From contig CAKRUB010000002.1 of NCBI GenBank assembly GCA_934402375.1, positions 186,001 to 250,000 of the forward strand: 64,000 nt of DNA, in the 5' to 3' direction. The notes below the pieces were generated by a model, which saw only the letters and a list, made by a program, of their open reading frames with translations, did no database searches and was not told the DNA's origin. This DNA comes from an uncultured Acetatifactor sp. (lineage in GTDB: Bacteria; Bacillota; Clostridia; Lachnospirales; Lachnospiraceae). Of the stretch, positions 46,173-55,638 are shown in pieces; positions within the stretch are counted from its first letter, which is position 1, and each line of letters opens with the position of its first letter. A program made the translations under genes and the position numbers.

Positions 46173-46559
46173 ATGATGGATGTCAGCAATATTGCTTCTA
46201 TGTATAGCGACGTATATGCCAACGCGGCAAACCAGTCAGCATCAAGGTTGCAGGACAAACTACAGAATACCGCAAAAAATGCGGCAACGGATGACGAACT
46301 GATGGATGCCTGCAAGCAGTTTGAATCCTATTTTATCGAGCAGATGTACAAGGCAATGGTGAAGACGATTCCGCAGAACGAGGAGACATCCGGTTCGACT
46401 AGCACAATGATGGATTACTACAAGGATCAGATGCTGCAGTCGATTGCCGATCAGACTACCGAGCAGAGCGGTTTCGGACTGGCACAGATGCTGTATGAAC
46501 AGATGCGCAGGAATTATGGGCTGGATGCGGCTTCTATTCAGGCGGAAACAGAGGAATAA
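46173..46559 (+). CDS. Flagellar rod-binding FlgJ N-terminal-type protein
   Basis: The 128-residue protein contains only the rod-binding half of FlgJ: MDACKQFESYFIEQMYKAMVKTIP and MLQSIADQTTEQSGFGLAQMLYEQM. The muramidase half of Gram-negative FlgJ is missing, as usual in clostridia, where the protein probably acts as a rod scaffold cap. It follows flhP by 15 bases (AAAGGAGATAAAGG) and is closed by a terminator. Confidence 0.82.
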   Translation: MMDVSNIASMYSDVYANAANQSASRLQDKLQNTAKNAATDDELMDACKQFESYFIEQMYKAMVKTIPQNEETSGSTSTMMDYYKDQMLQSIADQTTEQSGFGLAQMLYEQMRRNYGLDAASIQAETEE

Positions 46560-46579
46560 TATAGTAACGAAATGAGCAC

Positions 46580-46608
46580 AAGGCTGCCGGACAATGGCAG
46601 CCTTTCTT
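46580..46608 (+). terminator. Terminator of the flagellar rod operon
   Basis: AAGGCTGCC and GGCAGCCTT pair perfectly around GGACAAT with TTCTTTC following. Confidence 0.85.
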
Positions 46609-46634
46609 TCGCTATGAAAAGATGGGGACGGATG

Positions 46635-48872
46635 ATGGAAACAATTACCGGATATGTGGACCATATCATATTCAGCAACAGTGAAAATGGATATACAGTC
46701 ATGAATCTTGTCACAGACGGTGAGGAGATCACCTGCGTGGGCATGTGCAAGGGATTGACACAGGGGGAAAACATCGAGGCAGACGGGGAATATATTGAAC
46801 ATCCGGTTTATGGCAGACAATTTAAGCTGAGCAGCTTTCACACGATTGCGCCGAAGGACAGCGCGAGTATGGAGCGCTATCTCGGTTCGGGGGCGGTCAA
46901 GGGAGTCGGTGCGGCTCTGGCGGCGAGAATCGTGAAGAAATTCGGGGACGACACCTTCCGCATTATTGAGGAGGAGCCGGAGAGACTGGCGGAGATCAAG
47001 GGCATCAGCCTTCGCAAGGCACAGGAAATCGCCGTGCAGATGGAAGAAAAAAAGGATCTGCGGGAGGCGCTGGTATATCTGCAGCAGTACGGAATATCAA
47101 ACGCGCTTGCAGTAAAGATTTACGATGCCTACGGAATGAATCTGTACGGAATCCTGAAGGAAAATCCTTATAAGCTGGCGGAAGACATTTCGGGAGTCGG
47201 CTTCCGCATGGCAGATGAACTGGCTGCGAAAATTGGAATCCATACGGATTCGGATTACCGGATAAGGAGCGGCATTTTCTATACCCTGCTGCAATCGGTG
47301 GGAGAGGGACACTGCTTCCTGCCGATGGATATGCTGTTGGAGAGGGCGTCGGAGCTGCTTCAGGTGGACAGTGAGTACATCCGTCCCCAGGTCGATAATC
47401 TCATGATGGATAAAAAGCTGGTAATCAAAGGCGAAAACGTATTTGCGGCCTCGTATTTTTACGCAGAGCTGAATTGCGCGAGAATGCTCCATGAGCTGAA
47501 TCTTCCGATGCAGGAGAGCGAAAATCTGCCGTCACAGAACGCAGCCATCGAGAAACAGCTGGAAAAGCTTGCGGCAGCACTGCACATGGAGCTGGATGAG
47601 CTGCAGAAGAAGGCGGTGCTGGAATGTATCCGCAACGGTGTGTTCATCCTGTCGGGGGGGCCCGGAACGGGAAAGACGACGACAATCAACATGATTATCC
47701 GGTATTTTGAGGCGGAGGGACTGGACATCTTTCTGGCTGCTCCCACCGGGCGCGCCGCAAAGCGCATGACGGAGGCAACCGGCTTCGAGGCGAGAACGGT
47801 TCACAGAATGCTGGAGCTGAACAGTGCGCTCTCGGACGAGGATACGAGAAGGGTAAACTTTGAGAGGAACGAAGAAAATCCGCTGGAGACGGATGTGGTG
47901 ATCATAGACGAGATGTCGATGGTGGACATCCAGCTGTTTCAGGCTTTGCTCAAGGCGATCGCACCCGGCACAAGACTTGTGCTCGTGGGAGATGTGAACC
48001 AGCTTCCGAGTGTGGGACCGGGACAGGTGCTGAGGGATATTATTGACAGCGGACAGTTCCCCACCGTGGAGCTGAAGAAGATTTTCAGACAGGCGGAGAA
48101 GAGCGACATTGTTGTCAATGCACACAGAATAAACAATGGTGAGCAGATCGCACTGGACAATAAGTCCATGGATTTCTTTATGCTGGAGCGAAATGACGTT
48201 AATGTCATTTACAAGCATATGATTCAGCTGATCAAAGAAAAGCTGCCGAAATATGTGGATGCAACCCCCTATGATATTCAGGTGCTGACGCCTATGCGGA
48301 AGGGCAGTCTGGGATGCGAAACGTTAAACGGCATCCTGCAGCAGTATCTGAATCCTCCGGCGCCCGGAAAGAGGGAGCATGTCAGCGGAAGCGAGATTTA
48401 CCGCGAGGGCGACAAGGTTATGCAGGTGAAGAATAATTATCAGCTGGAGTGGGAGGTTGTCAGTAAGTACAACATACCCATTGACAAGGGAATGGGCATC
48501 TTCAACGGAGATATGGGGAAGATTATAGAGATCAACGAGAATGCCTCGAACATGGTTGTGGAATATGACGAGCAGCGCAGAGTGACCTATCCGTTTTCCC
48601 TGCTCGAGGAGCTGGAGCTGTCCTATGCAATCACGATACACAAGTCACAGGGAAGCGAGTATCCGGCGGTGCTTCTGCCGCTGCTGAGCGGCCCGAGAAT
48701 GCTGTTTAACCGGAATCTTCTGTACACGGCGATCACAAGGGCGAGAAGCTGTGTCACAATTCTTGGAAGCAGTGCGACGGTGCGTGGAATGATAGAGAAT
48801 AACAGCGAGAACCGGAGATTTACGGCGCTGGCTGACAGGATTCGTGAGGTCTGTGGGCAGAATTGGGGATAG
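46635..48872 (+). CDS. recD2: ATP-dependent DNA helicase RecD2
   Basis: The 745-residue SF1B helicase has an N-terminal OB/HhH region (VKGVGAALAARIVKKFGDD, ISLRKAQEIAVQ), Walker A ILSGGPGTGKTTTINM (about 337-352), Walker B VVIIDEMSMVD and the C-terminal UvrD-like ITIHKSQGSEYPAVLLPL. The long N-terminal extension marks RecD2 of bacteria without RecBCD. ATG 46635 (or 46632) is picked from GGGGACGG upstream. The start of the reading frame at 46572 overlaps the terminator and is unlikely to be used. Confidence 0.93.
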   Translation: METITGYVDHIIFSNSENGYTVMNLVTDGEEITCVGMCKGLTQGENIEADGEYIEHPVYGRQFKLSSFHTIAPKDSASMERYLGSGAVKGVGAALAARIVKKFGDDTFRIIEEEPERLAEIKGISLRKAQEIAVQMEEKKDLREALVYLQQYGISNALAVKIYDAYGMNLYGILKENPYKLAEDISGVGFRMADELAAKIGIHTDSDYRIRSGIFYTLLQSVGEGHCFLPMDMLLERASELLQVDSEYIRPQVDNLMMDKKLVIKGENVFAASYFYAELNCARMLHELNLPMQESENLPSQNAAIEKQLEKLAAALHMELDELQKKAVLECIRNGVFILSGGPGTGKTTTINMIIRYFEAEGLDIFLAAPTGRAAKRMTEATGFEARTVHRMLELNSALSDEDTRRVNFERNEENPLETDVVIIDEMSMVDIQLFQALLKAIAPGTRLVLVGDVNQLPSVGPGQVLRDIIDSGQFPTVELKKIFRQAEKSDIVVNAHRINNGEQIALDNKSMDFFMLERNDVNVIYKHMIQLIKEKLPKYVDATPYDIQVLTPMRKGSLGCETLNGILQQYLNPPAPGKREHVSGSEIYREGDKVMQVKNNYQLEWEVVSKYNIPIDKGMGIFNGDMGKIIEINENASNMVVEYDEQRRVTYPFSLLEELELSYAITIHKSQGSEYPAVLLPLLSGPRMLFNRNLLYTAITRARSCVTILGSSATVRGMIENNSENRRFTALADRIREVCGQNWG

Positions 48873-48919
48873 CTCTTTGGAAATTGGGGACAAGATTGAA
48901 AAATAGAACGTGCGCGGAA

Positions 48920-49663
48920 ATGGATATAACTATGGGGAATATAAAAGCAAAGCTGAGAGAATGGTGTAATGGTGTTCTGCGGGTGGTTTACCCTGTGCGC
49001 TGTCCGGTGTGCGATGAGATTGTTGACGAGCCAGGGGAGAAGGTATGTGCGGAGTGCCTGAGGAAAATAAAGCTTCTGACACCGCCGTGGTGCATGCGCT
49101 GCGGAAGAAAGGTGGAGGATGGGGAGGAGTACTGCCGGGACTGCAGAGGGAGTCGGCATGTTTTTGACCGGGGAAGAGCCCTGTATGAGTATGCGGATGC
49201 GGCGGCATCCATCTACCGGTTCAAGTATGCGGGACGGAGAGAATACGCTGATTTTTTCGGGGAGGAGATCGCGGAGTATCTCGGGGACTTTATCCGGCAG
49301 ATACAACCGGACGGTATTGTGCCGATTCCGCTGCACAGGCGCAGGTATGCCAAAAGGGGCTATAATCAGGCGGAACTGCTTGCGAGTGAGACGGGACGGC
49401 GTCTGGGGATTCCAGTGTATCCGAAAATGCTGGTCCGTGTCAGGAATACCGTGCCACAGAAGAAATTAAATCCTCAGGAACGCCAAAATAATTTGAAAAA
49501 GGCTTTCAATATAGGCAGAAATGATGTAAAATTAAAGGTGATACTGGTTTTTGATGACATATATACCACCGGCAGTACGATTGATGAGGCTGCCAGGGCC
49601 CTGCGAGAGGCAGGTGCTGAGAAAATCTATTTCATTACCCTTGCCTGCGGCGCAGGAATATAG
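48920..49663 (+). CDS. comF: ComF-family phosphoribosyltransferase-like protein
   Basis: The 247-residue protein has an N-terminal zinc module with four CxxC pairs (CPVC, CAEC, CMRC, CRDC) and a C-terminal PRTase fold with LVFDDIYTTGSTIDEAARAL. ComFC/GntX proteins support DNA uptake in Bacillus and related roles elsewhere. ATG 48920 has weak CGGA upstream; 48932 is an alternative. Position before yvyF copies the Bacillus comFC-yvyF order. Confidence 0.87.
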   Translation: MDITMGNIKAKLREWCNGVLRVVYPVRCPVCDEIVDEPGEKVCAECLRKIKLLTPPWCMRCGRKVEDGEEYCRDCRGSRHVFDRGRALYEYADAAASIYRFKYAGRREYADFFGEEIAEYLGDFIRQIQPDGIVPIPLHRRRYAKRGYNQAELLASETGRRLGIPVYPKMLVRVRNTVPQKKLNPQERQNNLKKAFNIGRNDVKLKVILVFDDIYTTGSTIDEAARALREAGAEKIYFITLACGAGI

Positions 49664-49682
49664 GGAAAACCGGAGGGATATT

Positions 49683-50090
49683 ATGAATATTAAAAATTGC
49701 AGATCCTGCGGCAGAATATTCAACTATGTTGCAGGGCCAGTGGTCTGTCCTGCCTGCCGGGAAGGACTGGAAGCGAAATTTCAGGAAGTAAAGGAATATG
49801 TGCGTGAGCATAAGGGTGCAGGAATTGTTGAGGTGGCTGAGGCGTGTGACGTGGAGCCGGCGCAGATCCGGCAGTGGCTTCGTGAGGAGCGGCTGGAGGT
49901 AACGGAGGATTCTGCAATGTTCCTGAACTGTGAAGCGTGCGGAGCGCCGATCCGATGCGGCAGATTTTGCGATAAGTGCAAGGCAAGCATGAAAAAGGAT
50001 TTCAGAGAAATCATAGATGCAAAGCGTCCGGTACAGCCGCAGCCGCACAGGGACAAAGAGGACGGAAACCCCAAGATGAGATTTCTGTAG
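49683..50090 (+). CDS. yvyF: Flagellar operon protein YvyF (TIGR03826 type)
   Basis: The 135-residue protein has an N-terminal zinc knuckle (CRSCGRIFNYV...CPAC), a helix-turn-helix-like centre (VAEACDVEPAQIRQWLRE) and a second cysteine cluster (CEACGAPIRCGRFCDKC). YvyF is a motility-linked protein of unknown mechanism. ATG 49683 follows ACCGGAGGGATATT and lies 19 bases after comF. flgM, the usual next gene, is absent. Confidence 0.85.
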   Translation: MNIKNCRSCGRIFNYVAGPVVCPACREGLEAKFQEVKEYVREHKGAGIVEVAEACDVEPAQIRQWLREERLEVTEDSAMFLNCEACGAPIRCGRFCDKCKASMKKDFREIIDAKRPVQPQPHRDKEDGNPKMRFL

Positions 50091-50105
50091 ACCGGAGGAG
50101 CTGTT

Positions 50106-50525
50106 ATGCTGAATGAAGAACGCGTGATATTGATGACACAGATGGCATCTTATGAAAATGGTGACGGCAGGAAGAACATGAAGATCGGTAACTATTTTCG
50201 GAGCGATTATATCGCAGTGCAGGTGTTGAAGTCTGTTATCTGCGGAACGATTTCGTTTGCCATCGTATTTGCGCTGTACATTTTTTATGACTTTGAAATC
50301 TTTATGCAGGATCTGTATAAGATGGATCTGCTTTCCTTTGCCAAGAATATCCTGATTTATTTTGTTGTGTTTGTGGCTGCGTACAGCCTGCTGACCTATG
50401 TGATCTGTACCTACCGCTATGCAAAGGCAAAGAACAGCCTGAAGTGCTACTATCATAATTTAAAGAAGCTGAATTCATCCTATGGCGGAGACGCTGCGAG
50501 GAAGTCAGCCGGAGGACATAAATGA
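50106..50525 (+). CDS. Two-helix membrane protein, unrecognised
   Basis: The 139-residue protein has a soluble N-terminus, two helices (SVICGTISFAIVFALYIFY and NILIYFVVFVAAYSLLTYVI) and a basic tail (YRYAKAKNSLKCYYHNLKKL). It overlaps the next membrane gene by four bases and follows yvyF by 15, so it lies in the yvyF-cdaA run. I know of no family match. Confidence 0.72.
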   Translation: MLNEERVILMTQMASYENGDGRKNMKIGNYFRSDYIAVQVLKSVICGTISFAIVFALYIFYDFEIFMQDLYKMDLLSFAKNILIYFVVFVAAYSLLTYVICTYRYAKAKNSLKCYYHNLKKLNSSYGGDAARKSAGGHK

Positions 50526-51616
50526 CAGGTTTACTCGAAATAAGAGAAAAAGTGAAGCAATTATACAGCAGATATGAGGCGTTTTTGCTGCCGATACTGA
50601 AGTTTCTGCTGGCGTTTGTAGTGCTCAGTATGCTGAACGGCAAAATAGGCTATATGAGCAAGATAGATAATATTGCCATAGTGCTGATCGTGGCATTGGC
50701 ATGCTCTTTTCTTCCGACGAATTTTATCGTGTTGTTTGCGGCTGCTTTCAGTCTGGCGCATATGTATGCGCTGTCGATGGAGGTGGCGCTGGTAGGGCTG
50801 TGTGTATATCTTGTGATGTTTTTGCTCTATTTCCGTTTCAGCCCGAAGGACACGCTCCTTGTACTGCTGACACCGATACTCTGCTCGTTGAAGGTACCGT
50901 ATATCATTCCGATAGCGGCAGGGCTGCTCTGTGCACCAACGGCGATCGTGTCTGTCGGCTGCGGTGTGGCGGTCTTTTATCTTCTGCAGACGGTCATCAA
51001 CAGTGCATCCACGATTAACACGCTTGGCCCTGAGGAAGCTACGGCAAAGATCCGGCTGATCATAGACGGAATTGTGGGAAATAAGGCAATGCTTGTTGTG
51101 ATTGCAGCGTTTTCAATTACGATCCTGACGGTATACCTGATCCGGAAGATGGCGATCGCTCATTCGTGGACGGTTGCAATGGCAGTCGGTGTCATGGTAG
51201 ACGTTGTTGTGTTGTTAATCGGTGATCTGATCTACGATATTAATATTTCAGTGATCGGCGTCCTGCTTGGCTCGATTCTTGCGCTGGTGGTGGCGAAGGT
51301 TCTGGAATTTTTCAGATTCTGTGTGGATTACAGCCGCACAGAAAAGGTGCAGTTTGAGGACGACGAGTATTATTACTATGTCAAGGCAGTGCCGAAGATG
51401 TCAGTGACAGCGCCTTCAAAGACCGTAAAGAGAATCAATACGCAGCATAACCGCGGCGGAGAGCGCAGTGTTGTCACGGAGAGGACTACAGGCGGCAAGG
51501 GCGGAGCCCAGCGGGCAAGAGGCGACTACAGAGGCGGCAGAAGCGTTACCATCGGCAGCACGGATGCGGACATGGATAACGAGAATGAAATAGATGATTA
51601 CGACGAGTTTTTCTAA
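50522..51616 (+). CDS. Multi-helix membrane protein with charged C-terminal tail, unrecognised
   Basis: The 364-residue protein has about nine or ten membrane segments (residues ~20-250) and then a long cytoplasmic tail rich in R, G, K and T, ending in an acidic stretch (NENEIDDYDEFF). The start overlaps the preceding protein (ATGA). It lies 53 bases before cdaA. The layout suggests a membrane protein partnered with the previous one; relation to c-di-AMP signalling is inference from position only. Confidence 0.75.
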   Translation: MTGLLEIREKVKQLYSRYEAFLLPILKFLLAFVVLSMLNGKIGYMSKIDNIAIVLIVALACSFLPTNFIVLFAAAFSLAHMYALSMEVALVGLCVYLVMFLLYFRFSPKDTLLVLLTPILCSLKVPYIIPIAAGLLCAPTAIVSVGCGVAVFYLLQTVINSASTINTLGPEEATAKIRLIIDGIVGNKAMLVVIAAFSITILTVYLIRKMAIAHSWTVAMAVGVMVDVVVLLIGDLIYDINISVIGVLLGSILALVVAKVLEFFRFCVDYSRTEKVQFEDDEYYYYVKAVPKMSVTAPSKTVKRINTQHNRGGERSVVTERTTGGKGGAQRARGDYRGGRSVTIGSTDADMDNENEIDDYDEFF

Positions 51617-51669
51617 GAGGAAGTTACCCGGAGGCGGGATAGAACAGATAGAGGCGAGATGTTGGGCAG

Positions 51670-52566
51670 ATGCAGTGGTTTGAGACAATAGTTGATTATG
51701 TGAAGAGCTTCAGCACATACAGAACGACGATTGATGCAGGGGATATTCTGGAAATCCTCATCATCGCGTTTTTGCTGTACTATATTTTAAAATGGATGAA
51801 GACGACCAGAGCGTGGCAGCTTCTGAAAGGACTTGCCGTGATCTGTGTCTTTCTGCTGCTGGCTTTTATCATGGATATGACGACAATTCTCTGGCTTGCG
51901 CAGAATCTGCTGAGCTTTGCGGTGATGGCGATCGTTGTTGTCATGCAGCCGGAGCTTCGTCATGCGTTGGAGGAGCTGGGAAAGAAGAATTTTCTGCCGT
52001 CCGGCGTCTTTGCGGATTCGGGTAAGAGAGAGCAGGAACTCTTCTCAGAGAAGACAATTAATGAAATTGTCAAGGCGTGCTTTGAGATGGGAAAGGCAAA
52101 GACGGGCGCCCTGATCGTGATCGAACAGAAGGAGTCGCTCCGTGACTATGAGCGTACGGGCATCGAGGTGGATGGCATTGTGACAAGCCAGCTGCTCATT
52201 AATATTTTTGAACACAATACTCCGTTGCACGACGGAGCTGTTATTGTGCGGGGAAACAGAGTGACCTCTGCGACCTGCTATCTTCCGCTGTCTGACAATC
52301 TGGGGCTGAGCAAGGAGCTTGGAACCAGACACCGCGCCGGAGTCGGCGTCTCGGAGGTGACGGATTCCCTGACGGTTATTGTCTCAGAGGAGACGGGAAA
52401 GGTCAGCGTGGCGTATGAAGGACAGCTTGAGAGGGGATTTACTCCCGATGACCTGAAGGCAAGATTACAGAAGGTTCTGAACAGGCAGGATGAGGAAAAG
52501 CCGAAGGGAAGACGCATCTGGAAAGGGAGGAGCAAGACGAAGCATGAAAAAAAGAATCTTTCGTAA
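51670..52566 (+). CDS. cdaA: Diadenylate cyclase CdaA
   Basis: The 298-residue enzyme makes c-di-AMP from ATP at the membrane. The N-terminal region has three helices (about 15-95), and the DAC domain carries LHDGAVIVRG (DGA motif) and GTRHRAGVGVSE (RHR motif). A charged 40-residue C-terminal tail follows. Its 3' end overlaps cdaR by 23 bases, as expected for the regulator pair. Confidence 0.94.
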   Translation: MQWFETIVDYVKSFSTYRTTIDAGDILEILIIAFLLYYILKWMKTTRAWQLLKGLAVICVFLLLAFIMDMTTILWLAQNLLSFAVMAIVVVMQPELRHALEELGKKNFLPSGVFADSGKREQELFSEKTINEIVKACFEMGKAKTGALIVIEQKESLRDYERTGIEVDGIVTSQLLINIFEHNTPLHDGAVIVRGNRVTSATCYLPLSDNLGLSKELGTRHRAGVGVSEVTDSLTVIVSEETGKVSVAYEGQLERGFTPDDLKARLQKVLNRQDEEKPKGRRIWKGRSKTKHEKKNLS

Positions 52567-53830
52567 CTGGGGTCTTAAGCTGGCTTCTCTGCTGCTGGCT
52601 TCCCTGCTGTGGTTTGTAGCGGCGCAGATTGCAGATCCCAAGGAGACGGTCTATTTTTCCAATATACCGGTGACACTGACGAATACCGAGCTGCTTGAAA
52701 AAGAGGGCAAGGTTTACGAGATACTGGACAATACGGATACTGTCCGTGTGACGATTCGCGCACCGCGAAGCATTACCAGAAATCTGCGGGCATCTGATAT
52801 TATTGCGGAAGCCGATATGAACAGGCTTACAGACATAAATACCATTGTTATATCATATAATGTTCAGAATGTGCAAAGCTCGAGCGTCGAGTCGATCCGG
52901 GGGGATCATGATGTTGTGAGGCTGACAGTGGAAGAAAGATCCAGCAAGTGGATCAGGGTGCAGCATCAGACAGTCGGACAGGTCGCGGAAGGGTATATGG
53001 TTGCGAGTGTGTCTCCTGACCAGAACCTGATAGAGGTCACCGGGCCCAAGTCTGCTGTGGAGCGTATAGCCAATGCAAAGGTCGAGGTGGATGTGACCGG
53101 AGTGAGCACAAGTATGTCGTTGAATGTGGAGCCGCTGCTCTATGATGCGGATGGAAATCTTCTTGAACTCCCGAGCGTCAGCCGGAACGTGAATCAGATC
53201 CATATGTCGGTTGAGGTGCTCGCAACAAAGGAAGTGCCGATAGAATTGAACGTGACAGGTGTACCTGCGGAGGGTTATCTTGCAACCGGGATGACAGAGT
53301 GCGAACCGTCTACGGTGGTGGTTGCGGGGACGCCGGCAGCGCTGGCAAGCGTGACGAGCATTCCCATTTCCGGGGAGATGCTGGACATTACCGGTGCGAA
53401 CAGCGATCTCGTAAGTGTTATCAATATTAAGGACTATCTGAAGGAAAATGTCAGACTTGCGGACAGCAGCTTTAACGGAAGAGTTACAGCGACGGTATAT
53501 GTTGAGCCGATTGTCGAGAGGGATTTTGAGCTGACACCGGAGGATATTACACTGCTGAACGTGCCCGAGGGATATGAAACGGAGATTGTCGTTGACGAAA
53601 ATTCTCCGTACCTTCTCACGATCTCGGGACTGGATGAGGCGGTTTCCGCAGTGCAGGAAAGCACGGTCACAACGACGGTCGACATTGCGGCATGGCTGGA
53701 AGAGCATCAGATGGAGGAGCCCGGGGATCACACTTATGAGATACCGGTGGAGTTCTCGCTTCCGAATGATGTGACGGAGGAAAATGAAGTAATTATAAAG
53801 GTAAAGTTCACCAAGATGGAGGTTTTATAA
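52544..53830 (+). CDS. cdaR: CdaA regulator CdaR (YbbR domains)
   Basis: The 428-residue protein starts MKKRIFRNWGLKLASLLLA with one membrane anchor followed by about four YbbR-like repeats (seen as IPVTLTNTELLEKEG, VEVDVTGV and IELNVTGVPAEG segments). CdaR binds and modulates CdaA. ATG 52544 overlaps the cdaA end; an in-frame ATG 54 bases earlier lacks the family start. Confidence 0.9.
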   Translation: MKKRIFRNWGLKLASLLLASLLWFVAAQIADPKETVYFSNIPVTLTNTELLEKEGKVYEILDNTDTVRVTIRAPRSITRNLRASDIIAEADMNRLTDINTIVISYNVQNVQSSSVESIRGDHDVVRLTVEERSSKWIRVQHQTVGQVAEGYMVASVSPDQNLIEVTGPKSAVERIANAKVEVDVTGVSTSMSLNVEPLLYDADGNLLELPSVSRNVNQIHMSVEVLATKEVPIELNVTGVPAEGYLATGMTECEPSTVVVAGTPAALASVTSIPISGEMLDITGANSDLVSVINIKDYLKENVRLADSSFNGRVTATVYVEPIVERDFELTPEDITLLNVPEGYETEIVVDENSPYLLTISGLDEAVSAVQESTVTTTVDIAAWLEEHQMEEPGDHTYEIPVEFSLPNDVTEENEVIIKVKFTKMEVL

Positions 53831-53877
53831 AGAGTAAAAACGCTTTGAAGGGGATGTGCTACAGAGCAAAAATTGAC

Positions 53878-53906
53878 TTGTGCTTCCGGGTGGCTCATGG
53901 TATGAT
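53878..53906 (+). promoter_or_regulatory. Promoter of the HPr gene
   Basis: TTGTGC (53878-53883) and TATGAT (53901-53906) have 17-base spacing, with a TGG extension before the -10. Confidence 0.65.
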
Positions 53907-53957
53907 GGAGTGGAAGAAGGGAGCTGTCCGGCAGCAGAGATTGGAGGGAAAGGCAAA

Positions 53958-54221
53958 ATGGTAAGTCAGAAGGTAGTGATCAAGAATCCTACAGGTCTGC
54001 ATCTCAGACCGGCGGGGATTCTGTGTAAGGAGGCAATGCAGTTTAAGTCCTTGATCACGTTTTCATTTAGAGAAAATACGGCAAACGCGAAGAGCGTGTT
54101 GAGTGTGTTAGGTGCGTGTGTGAAATGCGGGGATGAAATCGAATTTGTCTGCGAGGGAGAGGATGAAAAGGAAGCTCTTGAGACTCTGGTTCGCGCAGTG
54201 GAGGACGGATTAGGAGAATAA
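53958..54221 (+). CDS. ptsH: Phosphocarrier protein HPr
   Basis: The 87-residue PTS phosphocarrier has the catalytic His in NPTGLHLRPAG (His15 region) and the regulatory serine in ANAKSVLSVLG (Ser46 region). It receives phosphate from enzyme I and passes it to sugar-specific EII proteins. ATG 53958 is preceded by GGAGGGAAAGGCAAA. It is a single-gene unit with promoter and terminator; ptsI is not adjacent. Confidence 0.9.
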   Translation: MVSQKVVIKNPTGLHLRPAGILCKEAMQFKSLITFSFRENTANAKSVLSVLGACVKCGDEIEFVCEGEDEKEALETLVRAVEDGLGE

Positions 54222-54226
54222 AAGTT

Positions 54227-54255
54227 GGGCATATCGTTTCGATATGCCCTTTTTT
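54227..54255 (+). terminator. Terminator after HPr
   Basis: GGGCATATCG and CGATATGCCC pair perfectly around TTT, with six T residues following. Confidence 0.92.
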
Positions 54256-54303
54256 CATGGTGTGTCCGGCGAAGCCGGATCACACTTGCCTCACGGCGCA
54301 TAT

Positions 54304-55446
54304 TCAACGGTAGGTAAAATTATCGCCGGACTGAATGATACAGATCATTGTCTTGCCGGTGTTGAGTGAAATTTCATTTCCTGAGTCATCATAGAATCTT
54401 GTCGTGCCATAGTCGCTTAACTTTTTCCATGTCACATGAATTCCCCTGCCCTCTGTGAAAAACCATCCGTCCTGTGTAGTGTCCAGACAGGTGACAGAGA
54501 GATAGCCTTCACCGATGTCTTCACTCTGGACGTCCTGTACAAGAATGTTCTTAAAGGCTAACTGCTGACCGGTTGCCGCATCCACATGGGGACCGTCGGT
54601 GCCGCCGGAAAGATGCTGCGAGCGGTAGTAGAGTCCATCCTGCGGGTTATAATCAAAATAACACCTTGTGACGGGATAGCAGCCGGACATGTCGATGTAA
54701 GTGGCAGCTGTGGCAGCGGTGCCATACTGCTCAAGGGTGTTCGGTGCCTCGCTGCCGGTAAACTGGAAATGCTGCGTGTCACAGAGCCCGCGATAGGAGA
54801 GGGAATATCCTTTTTCGTTCACGACCTTCTGAATGCCGCTCCCTGTCGCATAAAGGTTGTGCGGTCTCTGACGGGAAGGGTCGCGGAAGAACGCATCGGT
54901 ATCAGGAAAGCCGTTCTCGTTGATTGTCTCCGTATCCGGCAGCGCCAGCAGTTCATTCACAAAGAAGGGCTGCCCGGAATGCACGATAAAGGCATCCCAT
55001 TCAAATGCCCAGTAGGCAAAATAAGAACGCAGGCTGCGGATATTGCCGATCTTGTCCAGATCCGTCCAGTTCTCAAATATGGCGAGGAAGCGGGTCATGC
55101 GCCCCTCCACGTTTGCCTCGTACAGGATGGAGGCGTTTGAAAGGTTATAGTGGGGCAGGGCATTGCTCTCGTTTGGAATCATCACGGCGATGGGGCGAGT
55201 TTCCGCTGTGGTTTTATCGACCCATTCGTTTGTGAGCCTGCTTCGTTCCATGCCCTCATGGGGTGGAAGTGAATTTGCGTCACCGGCGGGCGTTGAAGCC
55301 TCGGGATGGTTGTAGCTGTCATCATCTGGCGCGTGTACACCGACGGTGTTGTCTGAAAGCGCATTATCGGAAGCGGGCACATTCGTACTACAGGCGCATA
55401 GCAGCACGCACAAAGCCAGAACAGAACCCAGTTTTAGTCTCCTCAT
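54304..55446 (-). CDS. DUF3048 lipoprotein (YerB-like)
   Basis: The 380-residue exported protein has a lipobox VLLCAC (cysteine near 19). A serine/proline-rich linker is followed by a DUF3048 pattern (RPIAVMIPNESNALPHYNLSNASILYEA, in part IPNESNALPHYNLSNA). The C-terminus has GKTMICIIQS. YerB-like proteins are extracellular and of unknown function. It is the only long minus-strand gene in this part, with ATG behind AAAGGAGATTGATC. Its upstream region is shared with a divergent glycosyltransferase. Confidence 0.88.
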   Translation of the reverse strand: MRRLKLGSVLALCVLLCACSTNVPASDNALSDNTVGVHAPDDDSYNHPEASTPAGDANSLPPHEGMERSRLTNEWVDKTTAETRPIAVMIPNESNALPHYNLSNASILYEANVEGRMTRFLAIFENWTDLDKIGNIRSLRSYFAYWAFEWDAFIVHSGQPFFVNELLALPDTETINENGFPDTDAFFRDPSRQRPHNLYATGSGIQKVVNEKGYSLSYRGLCDTQHFQFTGSEAPNTLEQYGTAATAATYIDMSGCYPVTRCYFDYNPQDGLYYRSQHLSGGTDGPHVDAATGQQLAFKNILVQDVQSEDIGEGYLSVTCLDTTQDGWFFTEGRGIHVTWKKLSDYGTTRFYDDSGNEISLNTGKTMICIIQSGDNFTYR

Positions 55447-55564
55447 AAGTAGATCAATCTCCTTTGAATAGATTCATCTTATCACAAAAATCAGGCAGCG
55501 TCTCGTGGCAATATAAAAGTTAAGAATATTTAATAAAGATGGCTGCAGGGTGGGTGCTTTTTGC

Positions 55565-55593
55565 TTGCCTATTGCGGGCTGAAATAGTATACT
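55565..55593 (+). promoter_or_regulatory. Promoter of the GT2 glycosyltransferase gene
   Basis: TTGCCT (55565-55570) and TATACT (55588-55593) lie 17 bases apart, about 45 bases before the ATG. Confidence 0.75.
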
Positions 55594-55638
55594 GTTTGTA
55601 TTCATAAATGCCGAGAGGCGGAAAGTGATGGCTGTGAC

